40,322 nucleotides of DNA from Pseudomonas fluorescens (lineage in GTDB: Bacteria; Pseudomonadota; Gammaproteobacteria; Pseudomonadales; Pseudomonadaceae), in assembly GCF_005938625.1 (NCBI RefSeq), contig NZ_VCNJ01000041.1, positions 1-40,322 on the forward strand, given 5' to 3'. The first letter of the stretch is position 1, and every line of letters starts with the position of its first letter. A model generated the notes under the pieces. It was given only the letters and a program-made list of their open reading frames with translations. It did no database searches and had not been told where the DNA came from. Made by a program: the position numbers and the translations under genes. Below are positions 1-9,966 of the stretch, piece by piece.

Positions 1-3000
1 ACAACCAGGGCGGCAAACTGCGCGCGCTCGGCACCAGCGGCAAAACCGATTTCCAGATCGGCAGCCTGTTTGACAACCGCAACGGTCTGGTGGAAACCGC
101 CAACACTGACTTCACCCTCGCCGCGCCGAGCTTCCTCAATGCCGGTGGTTCAGTAACGCATGTCGGTCTGGGTGAATTCGGCATCTCCACCGCCAACGTG
201 ATGAACGCCGGCGGCTCGCTGGTGACCCGTGGCGGCCTGACGCTGAACGCGGACAGCTGGACCAACAGCAGCGTAATTCAGGCCGGGCGGTTGACGGTGA
301 ATGTCGGCAACTTTGTGCAGACGGCGAGTGGGCAATTGCTGGCGTCGAATCAATTGGTGGGACGTGGCGGCAACTGGACGAATGAAGGCTTGATCGCCAG
401 TGATGGCGGCATGGACTTCCAGATCGGGGGTGCATACGGCGGCAATGGTCGTGTCAGCAGTCTGGGTGATATGACCTTCAATGCTGCGCAACTGGGCCTG
501 ACCAGTACTTCTAGCATCGGCAGTGGCGGGCAGGGCACATTCAACATCGGTGGCCTGCTGAACAATGCCGGCGGACGACTGACCTCCAACTATGCGATGA
601 CGATCAACGCTGGCGCGGTAAGCAACACCGGTACGTTGGGGGCTGCGCAGGATCTGACGATCAGGACTGCAAGTCTGGTGAATAACCGTGGGCTGGTTTT
701 CAGCGGCGGCAATATGAATCTGCTGGTTAACGACTTCACCAACCAGACCGGCGACGTTTACAGCATTGGCAATTTGACGATTGGCGGGCAATACGGCGGG
801 CGTGCGAACAGCGTTAATAACCTCGCGGCTTCGATCAATGTGGATGGTGATTTTTCGCTGTCGGCCAATAGCTTCAATAACAAGACCGAGGGTGTGATTG
901 GCGAAGAGAAGTTCGTCTCTGGCGACATCACTTTTAACTGGCGTGACAATACTTTCTACGTGAAAGAAAGTTTTGACTCGCAATCTACGATCACCGGACC
1001 ACAGGCATCGTTATCTGTTGCCGGAAACCTGACTGCCAACGTCGGGGCGTTTTCAAACATCGCCTCTCTGATATCGGCCGGACAAAATATCAAGCTGGAC
1101 GTGGATACCTTTGATAATAAAGGGCTGCAGTCGGGCAGCTTCACGCGCTCGCGAACTTTCAAGCTGTCGTACGTGCCAGGCAGCTTGATAGACGGGTATG
1201 ACAACGAACTGTACGACTATGCACTGAGGAACTCGAAATACGTTTATCGCTACGGGAAAAGCGTGCATGAGCCGGATAAGGGGGGAACCCATTGGGAATC
1301 CACAGACCTGGACAAGCAACTGACCACGACGATCAATACAAAGTATGGAGTAGGGCCTGAGGTTGCTGTGCCTGCGTCGATTCTCGCCGGTCAACTCAAA
1401 GACGACAGCAGGATCTTCACCAACGGCGGCGGTAGTGTTTCCTCCATCGTTCAGGCCGGCCAGGCCGTCCAGATCAACGCCAAAACCACCATCAACAACG
1501 GCAACCTGAACCCGTACACCAATTTCGGTGGCACGGTAAAAGACACGGCCGATACCGGAGTAAAGAACTCCGCCAAACCCACCGTAGTGTTCTTGAATCC
1601 GCAGTTGCCACCGGATCTGGCTCAACAGCAAGTCAACCCGCTGGCCCTGCCGGGCTTCACCTTGCCAACCGGCGATAACGGTCTGTTCCGGCTCAGCCGC
1701 AAGGACGGTAGCGAACAAACGCTCGTACCGGGCAAAGACTGGACCATTGGCTCCATCACTGCCGCAGCCTCCGGGCATGCGGGCGGAATGCCGGTCAGGC
1801 ATGCCACCGATTTCCAGATCGACCAGAACGATCCAGTCTCGATGAAAAAGCGCGACCTCGCGTTGAGTGATGCCGCTTCGCTGAATCTCAACGACAGAAC
1901 GGCGCAGTTCAACGTGGGGGCAACGGCTGCTGACGGGCCAGTCGGTGTGCTACTGCCAACGCGTGGCAACGGCGCCTTCGATGTTCCGCGCGTACAAGGA
2001 CTGCCCGACACCAGCGCGCGCTCCAATCCGCACAAATATCTGATCGAGACCAATCCGGTACTCACCGATCTCAAGCAGTTCATGAGTTCGGACTATCTGT
2101 TGGCCAAGCTCGGCTACGACCCCGACAACAGCGCCAAGCGCTTGGGCGACGGCCTGTTTGAACAGCGCTTGGTGCAACAAGCCGTGGTCGCCCGTACCGG
2201 TCAGCGCTTCATCGATGGCCAGACCTCCGACGAAGCGATGTTCAAGTACCTGATGAACAACGCCATCGCCAGCAAGAATGAACTCAACCTGTCGATGGGC
2301 GTGACCCTGACCGCTCAACAAGTGGCGGCGCTGACCCACGACATCGTCTGGCTCGAAGAGCACGAAGTGAACGGTGAAAAAGTCCTGGTGCCGGTGCTGT
2401 ATCTGGCTCAGGCGAATAACCGCCTGGCACCCAATGGCGCGCTGATCCAGGGTGGCGACGTGAGCCTGATCGCCGGTGCCGATCTGAATAACGCCGGCAC
2501 GCTTCGCGCGTCGAACAATCTGTCGGCCGAAGCCGGTAATAACCTCACCAACACCGGACTGATCGAGGCTGGCGAGCGCCTGACGCTCAAGGCTGGCAAT
2601 AACATCGTCAACAGCGGGGGCGGGGTCATTTCCGGACGGGATGTCAGCCTGACCGCCACCAACGGCGATGTGATCAACCAGCGCGATGTGTATGGCTATG
2701 ACACCAAATACGGCAGCACGCTGCAGCATCGTGATGTGCTCAACAGTGCGGCACGTATCGAGGCGGCCAATGATCTGACAATCGGTGCGGGTCGAGATAT
2801 CAGCAACATCGGCAGTGTGCTGAAAAGCGGCGGTGACATGACGCTCGATGCCGAGCGTGATGTGAACATTACCTCGGTACAGGATCGCCGCACGGATTCG
2901 CGTGGTAGCAATTTCCTCAATCAGACGATTACCCAGCACGGCGCGGAAGTGACGTCCGGGCGCGATCTGTCGATCAGCGCTGATCGTGACGTGGCGATTG

Positions 3001-6000
3001 TGGCCAGTCGGCTGGATGCCAAGCGCGATCTGAGCATCGACTCTGGCCATGACATCGTTATCACCTCGGCCGCCGATGAGAGCGACTACGTCTCGCGCAG
3101 CAAAAAGCGCGCGAATGAAACCCATAGCATCACGCAGCAGTCGTCGGTGCTGAGCGCCGGGCGTGATATCGCGCTCAAAGCGGGTAACGATCTGGGCATC
3201 ATCGCCAGTCGAATCAAGGCCGAAGATGATGTCAGCCTCGATGCAGCGCAGGACATTACTGTCGCCTCGGCCAAGGATGAGAGTTCTTCTTACTACTACA
3301 GGAAGAAGAAGGGTTCCTTTGGTCGCAGCAAGACCACTCAGACAGAAAGCTATGAAAGTGAAAACGTCGCGTCAGTGATCGACGCGGGCCGTGATCTGAC
3401 CGTCAACGTCACAAGACGTAAAGACGGCGACCTCAGTCTTGATGGCGGTCGTAACGTTACTATCATCGGCAGTCAGATGAATGCCGGTAACGATTTGTTT
3501 GTCGGTGCGACCAACGATGTGGCAGTGCTTTCCGCTACTGAGGAGTCGGGCAGTTACAGCAAAAAAACCAAAACCGGTCTGTTCGGCATGTCCAAAAGCG
3601 GCAGCAGTCACTTGCAGACATCGGTTACCCAGATCGGCAGCGAGCTGAACGCTGGTCACGATACGGTGGTTCTCGCCGGGCGCGATGTTCGTCTGAACGC
3701 CAGTGACGTCAACGCCAAAAACGACGCCGAACTGCACGCGGGCCTTGTGGACAAGGAAGGCGACATCACCCTGTCGTCCGCCGATGATCAGGCGTACAGC
3801 CGCGCCGAAGAGTACAAGAAGAAACTGGGTCTTTCGCTGAAGGACGCTATCGGCTGGGCAGCCGGAACGCCAGGGTTCGGCGCGGACATGACCTTCGCCA
3901 CCTCCCACAATGGCGGGCGTGAAGTTGTCAGCTCTGAGAGTATCGGTAGCCAGGTCAATGCCGGGCACGATGCGATTCTCAAGGCGTCGCGTGACATCAA
4001 TGTCATCGGCAGCGGTATTGGTGCTGACAACAACGTTTCGCTTGATGCGGGTCGCGATGTCAACGTAGTCGCCTCGATCGACAATCACCGCAGCAACAGC
4101 TGGGAGACAGACAAGACCGTTGGCATCAAACAGACCATCGACAGCAATGCTTTCACCACGTTCGCCGGCAGTGAAACTGTTCAACATGGCGTCAATAGCA
4201 AGGGCTACACCGCAGCCGGCAGTTCCATCGATGCCGGGATAAACATCAATATAAACGCCGGCCGCGACATCAACCAGCAAGGCTCGGACTTGATGGCCGA
4301 GAACAACATTCGCCTGAAGGCTGATCGCGACATCAACATCGATGCCAAGGAAGAGGCCAGCGAGGTCACCATCCGTGACAGCATCAAGCGCAACGGCATC
4401 ACCGTCACCACGGCCTACAACATCGGCAACACGATGGATGGCCTCAAGGGCACTGGCAAAGGTGAGGATGGGGTCAGCAAGGGCTCAAGTGTACTGAAGT
4501 CGGTTGACACCCTTGACCAGTTCTTCAGTGGACCAAAATTTGACGGACATATCGGTGGCTCGAGCGTCAGTTCAAACCAGACTCAGACGTCGGTCACTCA
4601 ACGTCCGTCGACACTTTCTGCAGGTAATGACATCTCGCTGGACGCTGGAAACAACGTCAACGTCAGCGGTAGCCAGTTCAATGCCGGCCGTGACATCAAC
4701 GTCAAAGGCAAGGACATCACGTTTGATGTTGCGCACGGTTCGGAAAGCAGCGACGGACATTCGACACAGAGCAAGGGCGGTGTCAAAGGAGGCACAACCG
4801 GCGGATTCAAGCTGGGCGTGGGTGTCAGCAATGCCGGCACCGCAGACAAATCGAGTCAGGGTACTTCGACGGCAACGCAACTCAGTGCCGGCGGCAGCAT
4901 CAACCTTGAAGCCGAGAACGATCTGACTCTAATCGGAACTCGTGCAACGGCCGAACGGGATATTTCCCTTAAGGCCGGCAACGATCTGAATATTCTCTCG
5001 GCGCAAAACGCCTACGAAAGTTCGCACGATCGGCGTAGTTGGGGGGCGGAGGGCGGCATCATCGCCGGCCAGGACGGCTTCGGTGTTTATGGTTCGGCGA
5101 ATGTTGGCATCGGCGATCTCAACCGAGAGGGCGTCAAGCAGCAAGAAGCCTATCTGTATGCCGGCAACAAACTGGGCTTCGAAAGCGGTCGCGACACCAA
5201 TATCGCTGGCGCGACCCTGCGCGGTGATGAAGTTATCGGTGATGTCGGCCGCAACCTCACCGTGACCTCGGTACCGAACACCGGCAAGGTCGAGGGTAAA
5301 GAGTTCGATGCCAGTCTGACGGTCGCGGTCAGCTTCGGTGCAACGGTCAGCGGCTCGCTGGGTTACGGTGAAACCAACGGCAAAACCAACTGGGTCGACA
5401 ACCAGACCGTTATCAGTGGCAAAAGCAAAGTCGACATCCGTACCGAAAAACATACGCAACTCGATGGCTCGGTGATCAGTGCCGACAACGGCAACCTGAA
5501 ACTCGACACTGACACCCTCGGCTACCGCAACATCACCGGCAAGGATAACGAGCACGGCTACTACCTCAATGTCAGCGGCAGTTACAGCGGAGGCGGTGGT
5601 GCCCAGGCTGACAAGCCGAACAAGGGAATGGAAGGGGAGAGCAAAAACAGCTGGGCGGTAGAGGGCTACAAGTACGACAAGGACCGTCAGCAGACGCTGA
5701 ACGCCACGGTGGGCGAGGGGCAGATTGTCGTGCGTAACGACAGGGCTACCGGGCAGGACTCCACGGTGGGTCTGAATCGTGATGTAAACAAGGCGTACGA
5801 GATCACCAAGGATGAGGAACACCGCACGACGTTATATGCGAGCAGTTCCTCTATTGATGCCGTCAGTCATCCGCTGGAGACGCTTGAACGTTGGGGCGAT
5901 AACGTCATCAACTTCAAGAAGAACATGCTCGATCAGGCCAAGGCGGGCGCCAGTTTTCTGCAAAACCTGAATCAGGCGATCAATGCCCAGCTTGTTGACA

Positions 6001-7070
6001 TCGATGATGTTTCTCCAACGCTGATCACTGAGCTGGGCAAAGAGCGCGCTCTGGCAGTTACCAAGAACTTCGTTCGACAGGGGCTTGATCCCAACCAGAT
6101 CAAATCTTTGCCTGAAACAGTTTTGAAAGGGCTGTCGGAGTTCGCGAAACAAGCGGCAGATTACGAAAAGCTGGTGGAAAGCTGCACCGCAAACAACACC
6201 TGCCCGCAAATGACGGCTGATCCGTCAAGCGGCCCGGATAAACCGGGAACAATGACGCTGCCGCCTATTCCGGTTCCCGCAAACCTGATCACTCACGGTC
6301 AGTTGGCATTGAATCAAGTTCTGGACTTGATCGATCTCACGAAGGATATGCCGACGGAGAAAATTGAGGCCACTGTTATCGCAGTGCAGGCTGTGATGGG
6401 GCCGATGAAGTTCCTGTTGAGCATGACCGCCAATGGATTACTCAATGCGGCGTATGGCGACAAAATCGATGAGCTGAAAGATCTGGCAGCGATCAAGCTC
6501 GCGGCGAAACTGCTGGGTGAGAAAGAGGAGGATCTGACGAAGCTCCACGAGACGGCCAAACAAGAGCACGAAGGGGGCAATGAGGAATACAGGTACGATG
6601 GTGATGGGTATGTTGTCGCTACCCGTTTCCTGATTGATGCGGTACTTGGAGAATTCAAGTCCATTGGGATGAAGGCCGTCACAAGAACCGTTGCAGTGGT
6701 CAAGAAGGATCCTGCAGATGTATTGGGCGGCCCGCACAGAGACACCAGCAAGCCAGTAAACGATGGGCTGGACTCGCACCACTGTCCTGCTCAGAAATGC
6801 TACAAAGGCGCACCAATAAGTAGTCGTGATGGCCCAGCGATCAAGATGGACCCGGAGGACCACAAGCGAACGGCGAGCAACGGTAACTCTGACGATGCCA
6901 GAGCTTACAGGGCAAGACAGAAAGAGCTGCTTGAGGAGGGACGCCTAATGGACGCTATTCAGATGGATATCGACGACATCCGGAAGAATTTCGGTAGTAA
7001 ATATGATGAAGGCATTAAACAAATGTTGGACTATGCCTCCAAGCTAGATCCCAACGATTTCAGGAGGTAG
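1..7070 (+). CDS. CdiA/filamentous-haemagglutinin-type exoprotein with toxin-like C terminus (5' partial)
   Basis: The reading frame is open from base 3 to the stop at 7068-7070, so the start and the TPS secretion domain lie to the left of the window. About 2,355 residues are visible. Most is haemagglutinin-type beta-helix, built from short repeats of the form aGrDisl-aG-dl, densest at bases 2450-5260. A likely pretoxin region with helical segments follows (about 5830-6720). The last ~115 residues (from about 6720) form a separate tip with an Asp-Ser-His-His motif (codons from 6771), then GPAIKMDPEDH and YRARQKELLEEG. I read this as a predicted nuclease-like polymorphic-toxin domain, but the family name is uncertain. 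I see no VENN motif. Proteins of this class are exported by a CdiB/FhaC-type porin (not in the window) and deliver the tip to neighbouring cells. The gene directly downstream fits an immunity protein. Exoprotein class is confident; toxin activity is inferred. Confidence 0.88.
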   Translation, partial: NQGGKLRALGTSGKTDFQIGSLFDNRNGLVETANTDFTLAAPSFLNAGGSVTHVGLGEFGISTANVMNAGGSLVTRGGLTLNADSWTNSSVIQAGRLTVNVGNFVQTASGQLLASNQLVGRGGNWTNEGLIASDGGMDFQIGGAYGGNGRVSSLGDMTFNAAQLGLTSTSSIGSGGQGTFNIGGLLNNAGGRLTSNYAMTINAGAVSNTGTLGAAQDLTIRTASLVNNRGLVFSGGNMNLLVNDFTNQTGDVYSIGNLTIGGQYGGRANSVNNLAASINVDGDFSLSANSFNNKTEGVIGEEKFVSGDITFNWRDNTFYVKESFDSQSTITGPQASLSVAGNLTANVGAFSNIASLISAGQNIKLDVDTFDNKGLQSGSFTRSRTFKLSYVPGSLIDGYDNELYDYALRNSKYVYRYGKSVHEPDKGGTHWESTDLDKQLTTTINTKYGVGPEVAVPASILAGQLKDDSRIFTNGGGSVSSIVQAGQAVQINAKTTINNGNLNPYTNFGGTVKDTADTGVKNSAKPTVVFLNPQLPPDLAQQQVNPLALPGFTLPTGDNGLFRLSRKDGSEQTLVPGKDWTIGSITAAASGHAGGMPVRHATDFQIDQNDPVSMKKRDLALSDAASLNLNDRTAQFNVGATAADGPVGVLLPTRGNGAFDVPRVQGLPDTSARSNPHKYLIETNPVLTDLKQFMSSDYLLAKLGYDPDNSAKRLGDGLFEQRLVQQAVVARTGQRFIDGQTSDEAMFKYLMNNAIASKNELNLSMGVTLTAQQVAALTHDIVWLEEHEVNGEKVLVPVLYLAQANNRLAPNGALIQGGDVSLIAGADLNNAGTLRASNNLSAEAGNNLTNTGLIEAGERLTLKAGNNIVNSGGGVISGRDVSLTATNGDVINQRDVYGYDTKYGSTLQHRDVLNSAARIEAANDLTIGAGRDISNIGSVLKSGGDMTLDAERDVNITSVQDRRTDSRGSNFLNQTITQHGAEVTSGRDLSISADRDVAIVASRLDAKRDLSIDSGHDIVITSAADESDYVSRSKKRANETHSITQQSSVLSAGRDIALKAGNDLGIIASRIKAEDDVSLDAAQDITVASAKDESSSYYYRKKKGSFGRSKTTQTESYESENVASVIDAGRDLTVNVTRRKDGDLSLDGGRNVTIIGSQMNAGNDLFVGATNDVAVLSATEESGSYSKKTKTGLFGMSKSGSSHLQTSVTQIGSELNAGHDTVVLAGRDVRLNASDVNAKNDAELHAGLVDKEGDITLSSADDQAYSRAEEYKKKLGLSLKDAIGWAAGTPGFGADMTFATSHNGGREVVSSESIGSQVNAGHDAILKASRDINVIGSGIGADNNVSLDAGRDVNVVASIDNHRSNSWETDKTVGIKQTIDSNAFTTFAGSETVQHGVNSKGYTAAGSSIDAGINININAGRDINQQGSDLMAENNIRLKADRDINIDAKEEASEVTIRDSIKRNGITVTTAYNIGNTMDGLKGTGKGEDGVSKGSSVLKSVDTLDQFFSGPKFDGHIGGSSVSSNQTQTSVTQRPSTLSAGNDISLDAGNNVNVSGSQFNAGRDINVKGKDITFDVAHGSESSDGHSTQSKGGVKGGTTGGFKLGVGVSNAGTADKSSQGTSTATQLSAGGSINLEAENDLTLIGTRATAERDISLKAGNDLNILSAQNAYESSHDRRSWGAEGGIIAGQDGFGVYGSANVGIGDLNREGVKQQEAYLYAGNKLGFESGRDTNIAGATLRGDEVIGDVGRNLTVTSVPNTGKVEGKEFDASLTVAVSFGATVSGSLGYGETNGKTNWVDNQTVISGKSKVDIRTEKHTQLDGSVISADNGNLKLDTDTLGYRNITGKDNEHGYYLNVSGSYSGGGGAQADKPNKGMEGESKNSWAVEGYKYDKDRQQTLNATVGEGQIVVRNDRATGQDSTVGLNRDVNKAYEITKDEEHRTTLYASSSSIDAVSHPLETLERWGDNVINFKKNMLDQAKAGASFLQNLNQAINAQLVDIDDVSPTLITELGKERALAVTKNFVRQGLDPNQIKSLPETVLKGLSEFAKQAADYEKLVESCTANNTCPQMTADPSSGPDKPGTMTLPPIPVPANLITHGQLALNQVLDLIDLTKDMPTEKIEATVIAVQAVMGPMKFLLSMTANGLLNAAYGDKIDELKDLAAIKLAAKLLGEKEEDLTKLHETAKQEHEGGNEEYRYDGDGYVVATRFLIDAVLGEFKSIGMKAVTRTVAVVKKDPADVLGGPHRDTSKPVNDGLDSHHCPAQKCYKGAPISSRDGPAIKMDPEDHKRTASNGNSDDARAYRARQKELLEEGRLMDAIQMDIDDIRKNFGSKYDEGIKQMLDYASKLDPNDFRR

Positions 7071-7075
7071 TGCGG

Positions 7076-7495
7076 GTGGACTTTCCATTTTCGATGTTCG
7101 GAGCAGTAGGGCCTTTGAATGGAACATTGTCCAGAGATCAGGTGCGCAGCCTCCTGGGCAACGATTTCGAGGTATTTACGAAAACGGCATTCTCGGTGAA
7201 CACGACTGATGCGTTCAAACGCCACGACCTGCATGTGTTCTACGACGAGCGGGATGTCGTGAAAGGCGTTGAATTTTTCGAGCGAAGTACGGTGTCCTGG
7301 CAAGGGCACAAACTGGTGGGCGAAAAACTTTCTACCTTGCTGGCATTGTTTCGTGGCAACGGCGTACGTCCCGACCTGAACGAAGACGGGTTTGACGTGG
7401 AAAGTTTTGGCATGAGATTTTACGTTCCAGACCTTGATGACGGCGAAGACGCATTAGTAACCACGTTGTATATCGTCCTGCGTTTGGAGAGTTAA
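7076..7495 (+). CDS. Probable cognate immunity protein of the CdiA-type toxin
   Basis: A 139-residue soluble protein with no signal peptide or membrane segment. The frame could open at GTG 7070, overlapping the toxin stop. The Shine-Dalgarno AGGAGG (7062-7067) lies only 2 nt from that codon but 8 nt from GTG 7076, so 7076 is the better start. The first residues (VDFPFSMFGAVGPLNG) resemble the 'G-x-G-plnlG' opening of small immunity-like proteins, but I do not recognise a named family. Its ribosome-binding site is built from the last codons of the toxin gene, which implies tight co-translation. That position is the main evidence for an immunity role: it would bind and neutralise the toxin tip inside the producer. 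Function is inferred from context only. Confidence 0.72.
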   Translation: MDFPFSMFGAVGPLNGTLSRDQVRSLLGNDFEVFTKTAFSVNTTDAFKRHDLHVFYDERDVVKGVEFFERSTVSWQGHKLVGEKLSTLLALFRGNGVRPDLNEDGFDVESFGMRFYVPDLDDGEDALVTTLYIVLRLES

Positions 7496-7554
7496 TCTTC
7501 CGGTTGTTCTGAATAAGCACTACTTCTGCACGGCATATACGCCTCTGGGGGGAA

Positions 7555-7595
7555 CCCCATCCATTGTCAATGTTGATAGCCGATGCTGGATGGGG
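7555..7595. terminator. Inverted repeat between convergent genes, possible terminator
   Basis: CCCCATCCA (7555-7563) is repeated inverted as TGGATGGGG (7587-7595), a perfect 9-bp stem with a 23-nt loop. It lies between the convergent immunity gene and DUF899 gene. No T-tract follows on either strand, so the terminator role is weak. Confidence 0.35.
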
Positions 7596-7622
7596 CGCGG
7601 GTTTAATGTGTTATGCCGTTTT

Positions 7623-8363
7623 TCAGTCCGGGTCGCCATGGCAGCAACCGGTTTTGGCTTCTCTCTCATACCGATCATGGTGCCGCACCCACTCCATGAT
7701 CTCGTCCTCATTCCTGCCCTTGGGCGTGAGGTCGAGATAGTTGTAGGCACCGACCAACATGTCCAGGCCACGGGCATACGTTGAGTAGGTGTGGAAGATG
7801 TCGCCTTTTTCGTCGCGATAAAACACACTCAACCCCGGCATTTCCTCCTCAGCGCTGTCGGTCTTTTCGTAGTTGTACGTAGCCTTTCCGGCCGCGACAT
7901 CCTCAGCCTGGGCGCAAACTCCGAAGTCATAGTTGAAGTCGCAACCCTCTGACGACACCCAGTCGAACTTCCAGCCCATTCGCCGTTTAAAGTCCTGGAA
8001 CTCGTTGAACGGCGCATGCGAAACAGCTACCACCGCGATGTCGTGATGAGCCAGATGCTGGTTGGCGCCATCAATGTGGTCGCTGAGGAACGAGCAACCC
8101 TGGCAACCTTCCTCCCAGTCTTTGCCAAACATGAAGTGGTAAACCACCAATTGGCTGTTTTTGCCAAACAGGTCAGCCAACTTCAGTTCGCCGTTGGACC
8201 CCTGGAAATGGTAGTCCTTGTCGACCTTCACCCACGGCAGCGCGCGACGTTCAGCGCTAAGGCGGTCGCGTTCCTTGGTGAAGGCTTTTTCGTGTGCCAG
8301 ATGCTGTTTACGGGCGGCGAGCCATTCTTCACGCGATACCACCGGATGATTCTCTACGTTCAT
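7623..8363 (-). CDS. DUF899 family thioredoxin-fold protein
   Basis: A 246-residue cytoplasmic protein starting MNVENHPVVSREEWLAARK, typical of the DUF899 (thioredoxin-like) family. The N-terminal helix (residues 8-45) leads into a thioredoxin-like core with YHFMFG at about 75-80, DWEEGCQGCSFLSDH at 82-96 (Cys87 and Cys90 as a CxxC pair) and a strand with VAVSHAP. Residues 176-205 carry the conserved LSVFYRDEKGDIFHTYSTYARG segment. Its C terminus has a vicinal Cys-Cys pair (GCCHGD). The family is assumed to be redox-related, but no substrate is established. It is a single gene, convergent with the immunity gene and divergent from the next gene. The length matches the family. Confidence 0.9.
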   Translation of the reverse strand: MNVENHPVVSREEWLAARKQHLAHEKAFTKERDRLSAERRALPWVKVDKDYHFQGSNGELKLADLFGKNSQLVVYHFMFGKDWEEGCQGCSFLSDHIDGANQHLAHHDIAVVAVSHAPFNEFQDFKRRMGWKFDWVSSEGCDFNYDFGVCAQAEDVAAGKATYNYEKTDSAEEEMPGLSVFYRDEKGDIFHTYSTYARGLDMLVGAYNYLDLTPKGRNEDEIMEWVRHHDRYEREAKTGCCHGDPD

Positions 8364-8538
8364 GATGATTTCTCCTACGGGGTTGAAATCGCCTGTCTCA
8401 GACTAGTCGTTTCACTCTGCGGGAAATCGACAGACCGCCGGTCGGTCGGCCCTGAAAATGCGGCTGAACGGCTGAGAGCTACTCCGGTCACAACCTATGA
8501 ACGCGCCATAAATCACGCGCACCGGAGGTTGGATCAGG

Positions 8539-8931
8539 ATGACGACTTATAACTGGGATTTGATTGAACGCTTGCTGCACGAAGTGCAGAACAGTGCCGG
8601 CCACAGTTTTGCTCCTCGGGCCTATGCTGAAGACTATGCGGCGGAGAAAGCCAGTGCGGGCGAGCCGATCGAGAACCTTGATCATCTGAAAACGCTGGCT
8701 TGCGACTATGAAAGGTTGTTGCTGTTGCGCGGTTACATCGCACCGCGCCCGGATGAGGAGGGCAGTACCGGAAACAACTTTGTGCTGACGCCTCGCGGCT
8801 CCAGCCTGTTGAGCCTGATCGACAGCAGCATTCCCGGCAATGATCACCCGCGTCAGGTGCTGGATGAGCAGGAGGATGCGCTGGCTGAGGCGACGTTTGA
8901 TGAAGTGGCGTCCAAAGCCCAGATCGCCTGA
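8539..8931 (+). CDS. Small winged-helix-like protein (DUF2513-like), putative regulator
   Basis: A 130-residue soluble protein. The start MTTYNWDLIERLLHEVQ, a central helix pair (residues 43-66, HLKTLACDYERLLLLRGYI) and the strand/turn FVLTPRGSSLLSLID (about 80-95) have the shape of a winged-helix domain of the DUF2513 type. 'LTPRG' ahead of a helix is the usual wing-to-helix turn. A Shine-Dalgarno-like GGAGG (8523-8527) precedes ATG 8539. The gene stands alone and is divergent from the DUF899 gene across about 175 bp. It ends just ahead of a long palindrome that could terminate it. DNA binding is plausible but not shown; an alternative is a non-DNA-binding member of the same fold. Confidence 0.68.
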   Translation: MTTYNWDLIERLLHEVQNSAGHSFAPRAYAEDYAAEKASAGEPIENLDHLKTLACDYERLLLLRGYIAPRPDEEGSTGNNFVLTPRGSSLLSLIDSSIPGNDHPRQVLDEQEDALAEATFDEVASKAQIA

Positions 8932-8945
8932 TCCTCCACAGGGCT

Positions 8946-9011
8946 AAAGATCGCAGCCTTCGGCAGCTCCTACAGAGATCGGTGTAGGAGCTGCCGAAGG
9001 CTGCGATCTTT
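8946..9011. repeat. Long perfect palindrome, REP-like repeat / bidirectional terminator
   Basis: The arms 8946-8974 and 8983-9011 are exact reverse complements over 29 bases, with an 8-nt loop. The stem ends in A's on the left and T's on the right. It sits between the ends of two convergent genes (stops at 8931 and 9019), so it can act as a terminator in both directions. A diverged copy of the same sequence lies at 16246-16310. Confidence 0.8.
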
Positions 9012-9018
9012 TGATCTT

Positions 9019-9888
9019 CTAATTCTGCTTCGCGGCCTTGAGGCATTTGAGGTCGTTGAAGTCTTTGCGCACCCCTTCGATCTTCTTCAACAACCGCTGA
9101 CGCTGTTGCGGCGTACTTTCGGCCATCAAGTCCACCGCCAGCGAGCGTCCCTGCGCTTCAGTATCGGCGAAGGCCTTGCGGTAATCGGCTGTCCATAGAC
9201 TCTCGCGATTGACCAGAAGCGTCTCGATTCTCTGTGGGAATTCGGGGCTTTTGCGTTGTGCGACGGCGGCACTGAACTGCTTCTGCCAATGGGCCCGGTT
9301 GGCAATCCATTGGGTGTACTGATCGCCCAACGCGGTTGACCACGCCATGACCCGCTGCTCCTGGGTGGCGCTCAAGGGGCCGAGCCAGTCATTCAAGCGT
9401 TTAACCATTCGCGCGCCGCGCTCGGCAATTTGTTGATCAAGCGGTGGTTTGAGGTATTCCTGCTGACGCTTGCGCAAATCCTTGGCAAACGCGTCATTCA
9501 TCTCGGCGACCTGTTTGTCATCCAGTCCTTGCAGCAACTCGATCGCCGACGGGGTGATCTCTCGAGCGGTTTCGGCGATGGCCTGCTTGGCTTCCGTAGT
9601 GCGCGCCTGTAACGCGGCATCGGTGACCTGATTGGTTTCGATCATGGTCTGCAGGCGATCAAGCCAGTCCAGATAGCCCGGCAATTGCGTGGTGCAATGC
9701 CAGCTCAGGTGGTCTTTGAGGCGTTCGTTGAACCAGTCTTTCTGCTCACCGTTCATGTCCAGGTAATCGCCGAGCGTCCACGGAATAATGACGTCGAGAT
9801 TGCGATAGGCCAGACCGACACGGCTACAGGCGCCGAGGGCGAGGGTGAAAATCAGTAGTGCGGCGATGTGCGTGAACCAGCGAGACAT
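9019..9888 (-). CDS. DUF6279 family lipoprotein
   Basis: A 289-residue protein with a lipoprotein signal: hydrophobic residues 8-19, then lipobox LGAC with Cys21 as the predicted lipidated residue. After this come SRVGLAYRNLD and 'IIPWTLGDYLDMNGEQKDWF', which I recognise from the DUF6279 lipoproteins common in Pseudomonas. The rest is almost entirely charged amphipathic helix (residues 45-280). No enzymatic motif is visible. It is probably anchored in the outer membrane facing the periplasm. It lies 78 nt downstream of the TorF-type porin gene on the same strand, so co-transcription is possible. Confidence 0.85.
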   Translation of the reverse strand: MSRWFTHIAALLIFTLALGACSRVGLAYRNLDVIIPWTLGDYLDMNGEQKDWFNERLKDHLSWHCTTQLPGYLDWLDRLQTMIETNQVTDAALQARTTEAKQAIAETAREITPSAIELLQGLDDKQVAEMNDAFAKDLRKRQQEYLKPPLDQQIAERGARMVKRLNDWLGPLSATQEQRVMAWSTALGDQYTQWIANRAHWQKQFSAAVAQRKSPEFPQRIETLLVNRESLWTADYRKAFADTEAQGRSLAVDLMAESTPQQRQRLLKKIEGVRKDFNDLKCLKAAKQN

Positions 9889-9966
9889 GGGCGAATCCTT
9901 GCGTGAGCCTGGCTTCGAGGGACTGATTCCTATGTGAACGCAGAATGAACCCGGCAGTTCAGCCGA

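Noticed and set aside
150..4280. Large minus-strand ORFs opposite the haemagglutinin (for example 1950-3125 and 3372-4280)
   Set aside because: They mirror the repetitive sense coding sequence and lack start signals or family resemblance.
8433..8443. GACCGCCGGTC palindrome in the DUF899/winged-helix gap as a TetR-type operator
   Set aside because: Only 11 bp, in GC-rich DNA, with no regulator gene of that type beside it. Too little to call.
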